From Fimbriimonadia bacterium (GTDB lineage Bacteria > Armatimonadota > Fimbriimonadia > Fimbriimonadales > JABRVX01): a stretch of DNA of 64,000 bases. The stretch covers positions 62,001 through 126,000 of the forward strand of contig JABRVX010000003.1 of the NCBI GenBank assembly GCA_039961735.1, read 5' to 3'. The notes under the pieces were generated by a model. It made no database searches. It was not told the DNA's origin and saw only the letters and a list, made by a program, of their open reading frames with translations. Below, one piece after another: positions 1-7,582 of the stretch (position 1 is the first letter of the stretch; each line of letters starts with the position of its first letter). A program made the translations under genes and the position numbers.

Positions 1-399
1 AGCGTGTGGAAGGCCGAGCGCGGCAGCACCACGGCATCATGAGCGTGCCGGTGTACGGACTCTTGCGATGGGGTACTGCTCTCTGGTTGAGATGTACGGC
101 TCGCGTCTTTGCTCATGACACTCCCGGGCGGACTCCTGAACCGTCGCAATAACCGGTGGTTTCGGTCGGCTCCGGGATCGCCCGGTGATAAGTTACCGTA
201 TTTGCGCAATAATACGCAAACCGGACGGGGCGTCCGACCCGGTACCTAATGCGGGCACAAAAACGTAAGTCCACCCACACGTCGGACCGTCCCCTAGACC
301 GGGTCGGCAGCCTCCGACCGGCGCAATCTGCCGTTCACATCGGTGTTGTGACTTTGGCCGCGGGCCTCCGTGAGGCCCCGACCAGCGCACAAGCCCGCT
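1..399. other. Intergenic or unassigned stretch with strong inverted repeats
   Basis: I see no reading frame I can support here. The stretch holds several complementary arms: TTTGCG at 201-206 with CGCAAA at 215-220; GGACG at 223-227 with CGTCC at 231-235; CCGACCCGGT at 234-243 with ACCGGGTCGG at 298-307. GTCCGAC at 232-238 can also pair with GTCGGAC at 281-287. The arms compete or cross, so the DNA could encode a structured RNA, or simply be a cluster of GC-rich repeats. The edge of the window may cut off a gene to the left. Confidence 0.4.
362..378 (-). terminator. Hairpin after the small lysine-rich gene
   Basis: GGGCCTC at 362-368 pairs perfectly with GAGGCCC at 372-378 around a 3-nt loop. 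It lies 22 nt past the stop of the minus-strand gene ending at 400. There is no following T-run, so it is only a possible terminator. Confidence 0.35.
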
Positions 400-597
400 C
401 TACTTGACCTCGGGGACCTTGAGCGACTTGAACGTCTCCTCGTTGATGAACTTGAACAGCTTGGTCCCGTCCACCGTCGCAGTTACGGCATAGCGGACCT
501 GCTTGCCCTTGGAGGTCTTGCGTTCCATCTTCTGCTTCTTGATGTCCTTCTCGGCCACCTCGACGGGCTGTCGTGTCTTCACATTGTAGAACTGCAT
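400..597 (-). CDS. Small lysine-rich protein of unknown function
   Basis: This 65-residue protein is rich in Lys, Glu and Val, with a pattern of charged and beta-branched residues suggesting a small soluble cytoplasmic fold. The start at 597 is preferred over 618 because GAGG lies 5 nt before that ATG (reverse complement of 602-605), while the upstream ATG has no ribosome site. No signal peptide, membrane segment or cysteine is visible. I do not recognise the family. The good ribosome site, compact composition and hairpin after the stop support a real gene. It stands alone, upstream of and in the same direction as nothing else visible to the left. Confidence 0.6.
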   Translation of the reverse strand: MQFYNVKTRQPVEVAEKDIKKQKMERKTSKGKQVRYAVTATVDGTKLFKFINEETFKSLKVPEVK

Positions 598-763
598 TGT
601 ATCCTCACTCTCCACCAATTTGGCTCTTCCGGCGGTCAGGGACGGCCCCGATCCGTGGAGCCCGGGTCAGGATGAATTTGACCTTCCGTTCCTTCCGCAC
701 CCTCCTGCCAGATTCCTTCCTGCACCTGTGCGTTTTTTGGGTACAAGATCGGGTTCGATGAAC

Positions 764-2527
764 CTACCGCTTCAGCCAGCCGTCGAGGACACGCTGTTGC
801 AGCGGCGTTGGGTTGGGTGCGAGCGATAGGGAAGCGCCGGAGTAGGTCCGCGAGCCCATTGTGCCGGCCAGCGACAGCTTCTCGCTCCGACGCAGCGCCG
901 AGATGGCCACGTCCGTACCTGCAGCGATGCCTGCCAACGGGTCCACACGCCCGCGTGCGTCGGTGCCGTTCACCGAGACGATGAAGTCCCCCGGCTGAAG
1001 CCCCATCACCTCTGCCATCGAGTTCGGGCTCACCTCCTGCACCCGCGGGTAGGCCTGAGCGTTGGCCAGCACCAGCGTCAGCCCCGATTCGCCTTGCTCG
1101 CCACTTCCATATTGCAACCCCGCGGCCGTGAACACCTCGCCATAGGGCAGTTCCTCCGTCGTGCGCGCCAGGCGCGTATAGAGGGGGGTGAAGTCGAGCC
1201 CCGTCACTTCGTTGATTGCGACAAGGATGCCGTCTTCGTCATAACCGGGTTTGGGAGGATTGTGCTTCTTCATCATGTGCCGCATCACGTCGTCCAGCGA
1301 TTTCTCGCCGCCGGTCCGAGTGCGGATGGACAAATCGAGCAGCAGACCCATCAGAAAGCCCTTGTTGTAGTAGCTCAGGTTGCCGTAGCCCTGGCTTCCG
1401 CCCTCCCAAGCCCGACGGCTAGCCTCCTCGGCGGTGTATTTCAGCCTATCGCTGCTGCCCTGCAGTGTCTCTATTTGGTTCGTGATGGTCCGCAGCCACT
1501 GATCGCGGTCAATCATGCCGGATCGGTAGAGAGTCAGATCGCCGTAGTAGCTGGTCACCCCCTCGGCGAACCATAGGTTGCCCGTCCGCTGCGGCCCCGT
1601 GTAGTCGAACGGGCCGAGAAGCTTGGGCCGAATCCGCTTTACGTTCCACAGGTGGAAAAACTCGTGCGAAGCAAGCCACCGCAAGTCCAAGTCGGCGTTG
1701 TTCTGCACGTTGAGCGTGGTGGAGGCGCGGTGTTCCAGCCCTCCGCCGAAGCTCCCAGTATCCAAATGGATGTTCCAGAAGTACCGCTTCATGGGCGCCC
1801 CACCGAACATCGCGATCTGGGTCTCGGCAATCAGCTTCAGGTCGGAGACGATCTTGTCGGCGTTGGGCCGCATCTCGCCGCGATACGTGAACGTCGCGAA
1901 CATCGGCACCCCCGCCGCCTGGAAGTCCACACGCTTGAAGTAGCCCAGTTCGAACGGACTGTCCACCAGCTCGTCGTAGTCCTGCGCCACGAACTCGCTC
2001 TCGCGGCCACCGGGGTCTAGGGCAGTCGCAATATTCCAGCCACTGGGCAGGTCGAATCGAATAGCGACCGGCTCCTGGGTACGCCCCGTGGGGTACATGC
2101 ACAGCGAGGCGGGGTTGATGAAACCGTTGCGCTCGCTGAGGTGGGAGCCGAAGAAGCCGAAACCGGCATCGTTCCCCCGCACCTGGTACTCCACTACCAC
2201 TCCCGCCGCACCTCGGTTCTCGATCCTCCAAACCCTGTCGCCTGCTTCGGCCACCTCCAGCCTCACGCCCGAGGTCGTCTTGGCCGAAACGCGCCGGATG
2301 TTCTTGTGGTACTCGGTCAGCACATACCAGCCGGGGCACCACGCCGGGATGCGCACATCCAAAGGCGAGTTGTGCACGTCGCGAACGCTCATCGAAACGT
2401 GATAGCTCTTTGCACCCAAGTCCGGCGTCACGACGTACGTGATGGCCGGCTGCTGCCCCGCGAGCGTGGCGCAGAGCGTGAGCAGAGCGAGAGCGATCGA
2501 GACGACGGTCCGGCGAAGCGGGATCAT
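764..2527 (-). CDS. Secreted M61-family (glycyl aminopeptidase-like) metallopeptidase with PDZ domain
   Basis: The 587-residue product begins with a signal peptide (residues 1-24, hydrophobic core ALALLTLCATLAG). It has the M61 zinc site HEFFH at about 288-292 with the downstream glutamate in WFAEGVTSYY near 322, preceded by GGLEH, typical of M61. A PDZ domain follows at roughly 475-560 (VSPNSMAEVMGLQPGDFIV). The family cleaves N-terminal residues, often glycine or alanine, and the PDZ domain probably guides substrate binding. The start at 2527 has AGGAG 6 nt upstream and gives a clean signal peptide; the longer frame to 2566 does not. It faces away from the DUF2752 gene. Confidence 0.9.
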   Translation of the reverse strand: MIPLRRTVVSIALALLTLCATLAGQQPAITYVVTPDLGAKSYHVSMSVRDVHNSPLDVRIPAWCPGWYVLTEYHKNIRRVSAKTTSGVRLEVAEAGDRVWRIENRGAAGVVVEYQVRGNDAGFGFFGSHLSERNGFINPASLCMYPTGRTQEPVAIRFDLPSGWNIATALDPGGRESEFVAQDYDELVDSPFELGYFKRVDFQAAGVPMFATFTYRGEMRPNADKIVSDLKLIAETQIAMFGGAPMKRYFWNIHLDTGSFGGGLEHRASTTLNVQNNADLDLRWLASHEFFHLWNVKRIRPKLLGPFDYTGPQRTGNLWFAEGVTSYYGDLTLYRSGMIDRDQWLRTITNQIETLQGSSDRLKYTAEEASRRAWEGGSQGYGNLSYYNKGFLMGLLLDLSIRTRTGGEKSLDDVMRHMMKKHNPPKPGYDEDGILVAINEVTGLDFTPLYTRLARTTEELPYGEVFTAAGLQYGSGEQGESGLTLVLANAQAYPRVQEVSPNSMAEVMGLQPGDFIVSVNGTDARGRVDPLAGIAAGTDVAISALRRSEKLSLAGTMGSRTYSGASLSLAPNPTPLQQRVLDGWLKR

Positions 2528-2570
2528 TGAGACTCCTAAGGTGTTCCACGGTGGGAGTGGTTGCACCTCA

Positions 2571-2579
2571 TGCTACACT
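2571..2579 (+). promoter_or_regulatory. Extended -10 box (TGCTACACT)
   Basis: TGCTACACT ends 6 nt before the GTG at 2586. That is the distance at which transcription would begin at the start codon itself, so a leaderless mRNA is likely. The same TACACTACG string occurs before natA at 3558. Confidence 0.5.
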
Positions 2580-2585
2580 ACGAAC

Positions 2586-3038
2586 GTGAACGCGGTCGAG
2601 TCGTCCCGTCAACGGCCTCTCGTTCGAACGGTTCCCATGCCCCGCAAGCGCCTGGTGGCCGAGGTGGCCCTGCTGGTTCTCTGCGGGGGCATGGTGCTCG
2701 TCGCGGCGCTCCTGACGCCCTCGCCAACCGGGACTGGGACGCACACTCAGCTTGGCATGCCGCCCTGCGGGTTTTTGGTCGTTTACCACAAGCCTTGCCC
2801 ATCGTGCGGGCTGACGACCGCGTTCAGCAACATGGCGAGAGGAAACGTCAGCGCCGCGTTTCGGGCGCATCCGGCTGGGCCGATGGCCTTTCTGTACGCC
2901 TTGGGCTGCGGCCTCGTCAGCCTCTATTCGGTGGCAACGGGGCGACGGGTGGTCATCCGGGATGAATGGGCGGTGAAGTCGTTCGTCATCGTAGCGGGTG
3001 GGGTAATGGTGGTGGGGGCGGTGCGGCTCTTCCTCTAG
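2586..3038 (+). CDS. DUF2752 family membrane protein
   Basis: This 150-residue protein has the DUF2752 signature KPCPSCGLTTAF (Cys71 and Cys74 of the chosen frame) between hydrophobic helices, with a further helix at the C-terminus. The function of the family is not established; it is a small inner-membrane protein. I chose the GTG at 2586 because it sits 6 nt after an extended -10 box and would be translated leaderless. The ATG at 2637, giving 133 residues, is the alternative and also lacks a clear ribosome site. It converges with the gene ending at 3040. Confidence 0.75.
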   Translation: MNAVESSRQRPLVRTVPMPRKRLVAEVALLVLCGGMVLVAALLTPSPTGTGTHTQLGMPPCGFLVVYHKPCPSCGLTTAFSNMARGNVSAAFRAHPAGPMAFLYALGCGLVSLYSVATGRRVVIRDEWAVKSFVIVAGGVMVVGAVRLFL

Positions 3039-3039
3039 C

Positions 3040-3363
3040 CTATGCGGCGGCGAACGGGTCCCATCCGGTGGCGAACCAGGCTGCCCAGAGAACGAGGTAG
3101 CTCACGATCCCCACACGCACCCATTTTCGGACGAACTCCTCGTCGCGCCGCCGGTACCATTCGCAGCCCACGGCTGCACCCAGCAGCGTGAGCACCTTGA
3201 CCCCCGCAAACGTTGCCCAGTGGTGATTAAGCAGCGGAGCCATCAGAGGGTTTAGCTCGCGACACAGCCCGGAGCCGACAAGCAGGATGGTGACCACCAT
3301 GTCTGCAAGGCCGATGGCCAGCAACACCAAGGTCTCCGGAAGTGGTCTCGTGAAGGCTTTCAT
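3040..3363 (-). CDS. Small membrane protein (DUF5658-like)
   Basis: The 107-residue product has three or four hydrophobic helices (LVLLAIGLADMVVTILLV; FAGVKVLTLLGAAVG; VGIVSYLVLWAAWFA). The pattern of a helix ending in D, then a short NPL/M loop and a second helix beginning at K, fits the DUF5658 group of unknown function. I placed the start at 3363 (MKAFTRPLPE); the longer frame to 3462 adds a polar stretch with no support. It ends one base from the convergent DUF2752 gene. No partner suggests a role. Confidence 0.6.
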   Translation of the reverse strand: MKAFTRPLPETLVLLAIGLADMVVTILLVGSGLCRELNPLMAPLLNHHWATFAGVKVLTLLGAAVGCEWYRRRDEEFVRKWVRVGIVSYLVLWAAWFATGWDPFAAA

Positions 3364-3554
3364 CCCGACCGGGTCGCTGCAATCCCCGTGCCGTTGGCCC
3401 CAGTCTTTCCCCCTGGCAAAGACTCCCGCCCCCCATGCTTTGGCATCAGAGTGCAGCAGCAATGCCGAAGTAGGAACCGCTCCAGCAGCGGAGGCATCGG
3501 GATTGATTACGCGAACGGCGCCGAGGATCGCAGAAACGGACCAGCCCCACTGCC

Positions 3555-3563
3555 TGGTACACT
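3555..3563 (+). promoter_or_regulatory. Extended -10 box (TGGTACACT) of the natA operon
   Basis: TGGTACACT lies 9 nt before the natA ATG at 3573, so the transcript would start at or just before the start codon. No -35 box is evident, as expected for an extended -10. Confidence 0.5.
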
Positions 3564-3572
3564 ACGCACGAA

Positions 3573-4325
3573 ATGGTGCGCGCCGAGGGCCTCGTCAAGA
3601 CCTTCTTCGACAAAAGGAGGGGCGATGTGCACGCTCTCGAAGATGCATCGTTCGAGTGCCATCCCGGCGAGATATTCGGCGTTCTGGGTGTAAACGGGGC
3701 GGGGAAGACCACCCTCCTCCGCATCCTCGCCACCATCATCGAACCGACGGCAGGTAGTGCCACGGTCGCCGGCTACGACATTCGCAGCCAAGCCCAACAG
3801 GTCCGCCAGAGCATCGGCTTTCTCTCCACCACAACCGCGCTCTACGGCCGCCTCACTCCCCGCGAGATGATCCGCTACATCGCCGGCCTCTACGGCCTGC
3901 AGGGACGCAACCTAGAGGAGCGCACAAACAGCGTCATCCACCGCCTGGGCATCGCCGACTTCGCGGACCGTCTGTGCGACAAGCTGTCCACGGGTCAGAA
4001 GCAGCGTGTTTCCATCGCCCGCACCATCGTGCACGACCCGCCTGTCATCTTCTTCGACGAGCCCACCGTCGGCTTGGACGTGGTCACCTCCCGCACCATC
4101 ATTCGCTTCATCGAGGAGTGCCGCGCGCAGGGCAAGACCGTCATCTTCTCCACGCACATCATGAGCGAGGCCGAGCGCTTGTGCGACCGCATCGCGGTCA
4201 TCCACGAGGGCCGCATCACCGCCTGCGGCCCGCTAGAGCAACTGCGCGCAACCACAGGCGAGACTCAGATGGAGAAGGTGTTCCTCGCCCTCATCGGCAT
4301 TCGCGACGAAGAGGACCTCGCGTGA
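3573..4325 (+). CDS. natA: NatA-type ABC transporter ATP-binding protein
   Basis: The 250-residue ATPase has Walker A (GVNGAGKT, residues 39-46), the signature LSTGQKQRV with Gln in place of the usual second Gly, Walker B (VIFFDEPT) and the switch histidine in FSTHIMSEAE. The ending on a short region after the H-loop matches NatA/CcmA-type exporter subunits. It would energise the two permeases that follow, as part of a sodium- or drug-efflux-type ABC-2 exporter in the inner membrane. Its TGA overlaps the next gene's GTG (GTGA), implying coupled translation. The substrate cannot be read from the sequence. Confidence 0.9.
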   Translation: MVRAEGLVKTFFDKRRGDVHALEDASFECHPGEIFGVLGVNGAGKTTLLRILATIIEPTAGSATVAGYDIRSQAQQVRQSIGFLSTTTALYGRLTPREMIRYIAGLYGLQGRNLEERTNSVIHRLGIADFADRLCDKLSTGQKQRVSIARTIVHDPPVIFFDEPTVGLDVVTSRTIIRFIEECRAQGKTVIFSTHIMSEAERLCDRIAVIHEGRITACGPLEQLRATTGETQMEKVFLALIGIRDEEDLA

Positions 4326-5515
4326 GAACCACCCTTCTGCTGCTGGCCAAGGAACTGCACGAGTTCGTACGCGACCGCCGCGTGCTGGTCGGTGCGATCC
4401 TGCTGCCGGTGGGCTTGGTGGTGGTGATCTCGCTGTTCCTTGGCGCCCTGCATGGGTTTCTGGACAAGCCGGGCGAGTCCGAGATCGCGGTGCTCAACGC
4501 CTCCCTCGGCAAACCCCTTCTGGAGATGGACGTCGCCAAGCAAGCCTTCCGAACGCGGAGCGTGCCGACCCTGGAGGAAGGTTTGGTGTTGGTCCGCGAG
4601 AAGGATGTGCGGATGCTTGTGGCGTTCGAGGGGGACGTTGCGAGTGCGATCGGCGGCGGCAAGCCCGTGGAGGTAAAGGCCTACCTAGACAAGAAGAGCC
4701 TGCCCGCGCAGCTTGCTCTGGCCAGGCTGGAGGCCGCAGCCCAGACGCTGAACGCTAAGCGCCGTGCAGAGGTGCTTGCGAATAAGCGACTTCGAGAGCA
4801 AGACCTGGAACCCATTCGAGTAGAGACGGTGGCTACCACCGAAGCCAAGGAGTTCGGCGGTGACATCGTGTCCACGCTGCTACCCTATCTCCTGGTGGTG
4901 TTCGCGTTCTTCGGTGGAATGAGCCTCGCCGCAGACTCGGTAGCCGGCGAAAAGGAGCGCGGCACGCTGGAGACGCTACTGGTCTCGCCTGCGGGCCGTG
5001 TGCAGATCGCGCTGGGCAAGCTCCTCTCAATGGCATTGGTATGCCTCGCCAGTTCCATCTCGGGGCTCGTGGGGTTGCTCATCGTCGTACTGCCGGGGTT
5101 CGAACTGTCGAAGCCTCTGCTCAAGGGGGGCATCCACGTGTCGCTGGGTGGCACGTTGACCTCGCTCCTGACGATGCTGCCGCTGGTCGTGATGTTCGCG
5201 GCGGTGCTCACCGCGGTGTCCGCCTTTTCAAGAAACCAGCGCGAGGCGAACACATACACCTCGGCCATCAGCTTCGTCGTGATGGTCCCCGCGATTGCCA
5301 GCCAGTTCATCGGCTTCACGGACCTCGCCTCGAAGCTCTGGATAGGCTTCGTGCCCGTGCTCAACTCCGCGATGGTCATCCGCCAAATCCTGATGGGCGA
5401 GTTGAACTGGACGATGTTCGCTCTCACGATGTTGACCTCGTGCGTGCTCGCAGGCGCCGCGTTCCTGGCGGTCGTACTGATGTTCCGTCGGGAATCGGTG
5501 TTGTTCCGGGTGTGA
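4322..5515 (+). CDS. natB: NatB-type ABC-2 permease, first copy
   Basis: The 397-residue permease has an N-terminal membrane helix (residues about 20-40), a large extracytoplasmic domain rich in Lys and Arg, and a C-terminal block of about five helices beginning after VAGEKERGTLETLLVSPAGR, a hallmark of NatB/YhaP-type ABC-2 permeases. The GTG at 4322 overlaps natA by 4 nt and restores the expected N-terminus. With natA and the next permease it forms an asymmetric exporter in which two different membrane subunits share one ATPase. Confidence 0.85.
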   Translation: MRTTLLLLAKELHEFVRDRRVLVGAILLPVGLVVVISLFLGALHGFLDKPGESEIAVLNASLGKPLLEMDVAKQAFRTRSVPTLEEGLVLVREKDVRMLVAFEGDVASAIGGGKPVEVKAYLDKKSLPAQLALARLEAAAQTLNAKRRAEVLANKRLREQDLEPIRVETVATTEAKEFGGDIVSTLLPYLLVVFAFFGGMSLAADSVAGEKERGTLETLLVSPAGRVQIALGKLLSMALVCLASSISGLVGLLIVVLPGFELSKPLLKGGIHVSLGGTLTSLLTMLPLVVMFAAVLTAVSAFSRNQREANTYTSAISFVVMVPAIASQFIGFTDLASKLWIGFVPVLNSAMVIRQILMGELNWTMFALTMLTSCVLAGAAFLAVVLMFRRESVLFRV

Positions 5516-5517
5516 GC

Positions 5518-6777
5518 ATGCCCAACGCGCTGAAGGTGTATCGCAAGGAAATGCGCGAGGCGCTGCGCGACAAGCGAGTGATTCTGACATCGCTGGTTAG
5601 CCCGTTTGCCGCGGTCATCGTGGCGTTCGCGGGTTTCGCCCTCTTGGCCTCCGACATCCAGGAGGCGAGCCAGACTGGTACCCAGCCTCCACGGCATGCC
5701 AAGGTCGGTGGTCCGGAGCGTGTTCGCGTCGGCTTGGTCGGCCCGAGTGCGCCGGTGTTCCTCGATCTGGTGCGAGAGCAGGTTGCCGCTGATTCCACGG
5801 CGCAGCTCACCTACTACCGTTTCACTGAGAGACCGGAAGCGGAGTGCGCGATGGCAGCCGGGCAATGCGACGTCGTGTTGGTACTGAGCGGTAACCCGGA
5901 CGAAGACCTGTACCTGGAGCGTACTGCGCAGGCGACCGTTATCACCAAGTCCGGCTCGCCGAACTCTGTGCGGGCTTCTCGGGTGATCATGAACGCGCTC
6001 GGGTCGGTGGACAGCTTGGTAGTCGGGCGTAGGCTCCAAGCGCACGGGGTGAGCCCGGAGGCGGCTCGCGCAGTCGCCATTGGGTTGGAGAGCCTAGAAG
6101 CGGCGCCGACAAGCGCTCCAGCGGAGCCTTCGGTCCTCGCGCTGTTTCTGCCGTACCTTCTCGTCCTCGCCACCTTCTTCGGGGGGGTGCCCACGGCCTT
6201 CGACGCCGTGGCCGGAGAAAAGGAGCGCGGAACGCTCGAGACGGCTCTCGTAAGTCCGGTCGGGCGCGGCGACCTAGTGTGGGGCAAGTTCCTGGCCGTG
6301 CTGACGGCGTGCATCATGGCAGGAGTGAGTGCGCTTGCAGGTGTGGTGCTTGCGTCCAACAGCGGCATTCCCCCACTGCGCCCGGTGATAGGGTCCAGTT
6401 TCTCCTGGTCACCCGTGTTCCTTTCCCTGGGTGTGATGGTGCCGTTGGGAGTGTTCTTCTCTGCGATGTTGCTGATCGTCTCGAGCTACGCACGCAATCA
6501 GCGCGAGGCGCAGACCTACCTTATGCCCCTCAGCCTAGCCGTGATGCTTCCTGCGATGTACAGCATCTTCGGAGGGTTCGGGGAGTTGCCGGACGGTCTT
6601 GTGGCGGCGCTGGTTCCGGTGTACAACTGCACGGCACTGGTGCGGATGCAGATCGAGGGCGGCACGCCGCTCGAGTTCGTAGCGCTTGCTCTGGGGTCGT
6701 GCTCGGTGTATGCCGTCGTTGGTGTGGCGGTGGCCGAGCGCATTTTTCGGCGCGAGTCGGTTCTGCTGCGGATGTAG
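5518..6777 (+). CDS. NatB-type ABC-2 permease, second copy
   Basis: This 419-residue permease is a diverged paralogue of the one before it. It has the same N-terminal KEMREALRDKR followed by a helix, an extracytoplasmic domain, and the motif VAGEKERGTLETALVSPVGR leading into the C-terminal helix block. Both paralogues end in a matching FRRESVL(F/L)R tail. The ATG at 5518 is 2 nt after the previous stop; a GTG at 5512 giving a GTGA overlap is an equally good start. The pair probably forms the heterodimeric pore of the natA exporter. Confidence 0.85.
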   Translation: MPNALKVYRKEMREALRDKRVILTSLVSPFAAVIVAFAGFALLASDIQEASQTGTQPPRHAKVGGPERVRVGLVGPSAPVFLDLVREQVAADSTAQLTYYRFTERPEAECAMAAGQCDVVLVLSGNPDEDLYLERTAQATVITKSGSPNSVRASRVIMNALGSVDSLVVGRRLQAHGVSPEAARAVAIGLESLEAAPTSAPAEPSVLALFLPYLLVLATFFGGVPTAFDAVAGEKERGTLETALVSPVGRGDLVWGKFLAVLTACIMAGVSALAGVVLASNSGIPPLRPVIGSSFSWSPVFLSLGVMVPLGVFFSAMLLIVSSYARNQREAQTYLMPLSLAVMLPAMYSIFGGFGELPDGLVAALVPVYNCTALVRMQIEGGTPLEFVALALGSCSVYAVVGVAVAERIFRRESVLLRM

Positions 6778-7067
6778 GTGGAGTGGGCGCCATGCCCCGG
6801 TCGCTCGGGCGGCCTACGCTGGGGCCGACGTTGTGCAGGCGCTTGCTCGGTAGCTGCCTAGGACGTCTGCGCTACGCAACTGGATTCCCGGCTCCGCGGG
6901 AATGACAAATGGTATCAGCCTTCGCATAGTAAGTTTCATTCCCGCGAGAGCGGGAATCCAGTGCACTGCCCCGCCGCATAGTGAACCGCACCGTACACGG
7001 ACTTGTCGGCACACTCTGCCTGACGCCGGCGCGGACGACGGCGTCCATCCTAACAGGGAGGCAAGCC
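6778..7067. other. Intergenic stretch with a paired palindromic repeat
   Basis: Apart from the repeat at 6880-6961 and the ribosome site (GGGAGG, 7056-7061) of the next gene, nothing is evident. Reading frames across it have no start signals and no recognisable protein. Confidence 0.5.
6880..6961. repeat. Pair of inverted REP-like palindromes
   Basis: The left copy at 6880-6906 reads CTGGATTCCCG, then a short spacer, then CGGGAATGAC. The right copy at 6936-6961 is the same element in reverse orientation. Each copy is itself a hairpin, and the two together form a longer inverted repeat. This resembles the short palindromes scattered by REP-associated transposases in many bacteria. Confidence 0.7.
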
Positions 7068-7460
7068 ATGCATTACAACCGCAGAATGGTAGCGGGCGCT
7101 ATCGCGCTCGCACTCGTCCTTGTGTTGGTCGCAACATCGCTCGATGCCCAAGTGATGCGCGGCAGCCGAATGACCGTCATCGCGCCTTCGACCGCCACCC
7201 GAGACGTTGCCAGGCAGGTGATGCGCCAGTCAGGTTGGTCGGAAGCCAAGCCGAAGCAGGCTGACGGCGTGCTCGTGGTGGTACGAAGCTCGATGCACGA
7301 TCCGCTGTTCACGAGCAGCAGGTCGTGTTTCTGCGACCTCCGGAAGAACGCAGAGCGGCAACCCAACTTAAGCGGCTCGAAGTACCACATCTACGTATAC
7401 CGCCTGAACGACGATCTGACCGTGACAGAGGTCAAGCACACCACCCGAGACGCGAAGTGA
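7068..7460 (+). CDS. Small secreted protein of unknown function
   Basis: The 130-residue product has a short basic start, a hydrophobic core (AGAIALALVLVLVATSL) and a likely signal peptidase site near LDAQ. The mature part, about 105 residues, has a predicted mixed alpha/beta character with two cysteines close together (SCFCDL) and a YHIYVYRLND strand. GGGAGG lies 6 nt upstream of the chosen ATG at 7068, which fixes the start. I do not recognise the family. It is followed at once by tRNA-Cys and is separated from the natB genes by a REP-like repeat. Confidence 0.65.
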   Translation: MHYNRRMVAGAIALALVLVLVATSLDAQVMRGSRMTVIAPSTATRDVARQVMRQSGWSEAKPKQADGVLVVVRSSMHDPLFTSSRSCFCDLRKNAERQPNLSGSKYHIYVYRLNDDLTVTEVKHTTRDAK

Positions 7461-7488
7461 TCCGACCTCGCCTCGCCGGCCTTCTAGG

Positions 7489-7494
7489 TATAAT
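7489..7494 (+). promoter_or_regulatory. TATAAT -10 box of tRNA-Cys
   Basis: A perfect TATAAT ends 12 nt before the first base of the tRNA, giving a precursor with a leader of about 5 nt. No clear -35 is visible. Confidence 0.6.
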
Positions 7495-7506
7495 TGGCTC
7501 AGACGG

Positions 7507-7582
7507 GGCGCCGTACCCAAGTGGCTAAGGGAAGGGTCTGCAAAACCCTCATTCAGCGGTTCGATTCCGCTCGGCGCCTCCA
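7507..7582 (+). tRNA. tRNA-Cys (GCA)
   Basis: The full cloverleaf can be drawn: acceptor GGCGCCG (7507-7513) with CGGCGCC (7572-7578); D stem CCC/GGG (7516-7518, 7529-7531); anticodon stem AGGGT/ACCCT around loop CTGCAAA with anticodon GCA at 7540-7542; T stem AGCGG/CCGCT (7555-7559, 7567-7571) with loop TTCGATT. The discriminator U (7579) is the cysteine identity base, and CCA is encoded at 7580-7582. The next base starts the scpA reading frame. Confidence 0.97.

Noticed and set aside
1509-2549. 346-codon minus-strand frame across the M61 gene
   Set aside because: It is an alternative frame of the M61 peptidase, rich in Arg and His as expected of shadow frames in GC-rich DNA, with no family signal.
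4885-6045. 386-codon minus-strand frame opposite the natB genes
   Set aside because: Antisense to two clear ABC-2 permeases with coupled starts; no recognisable domain.
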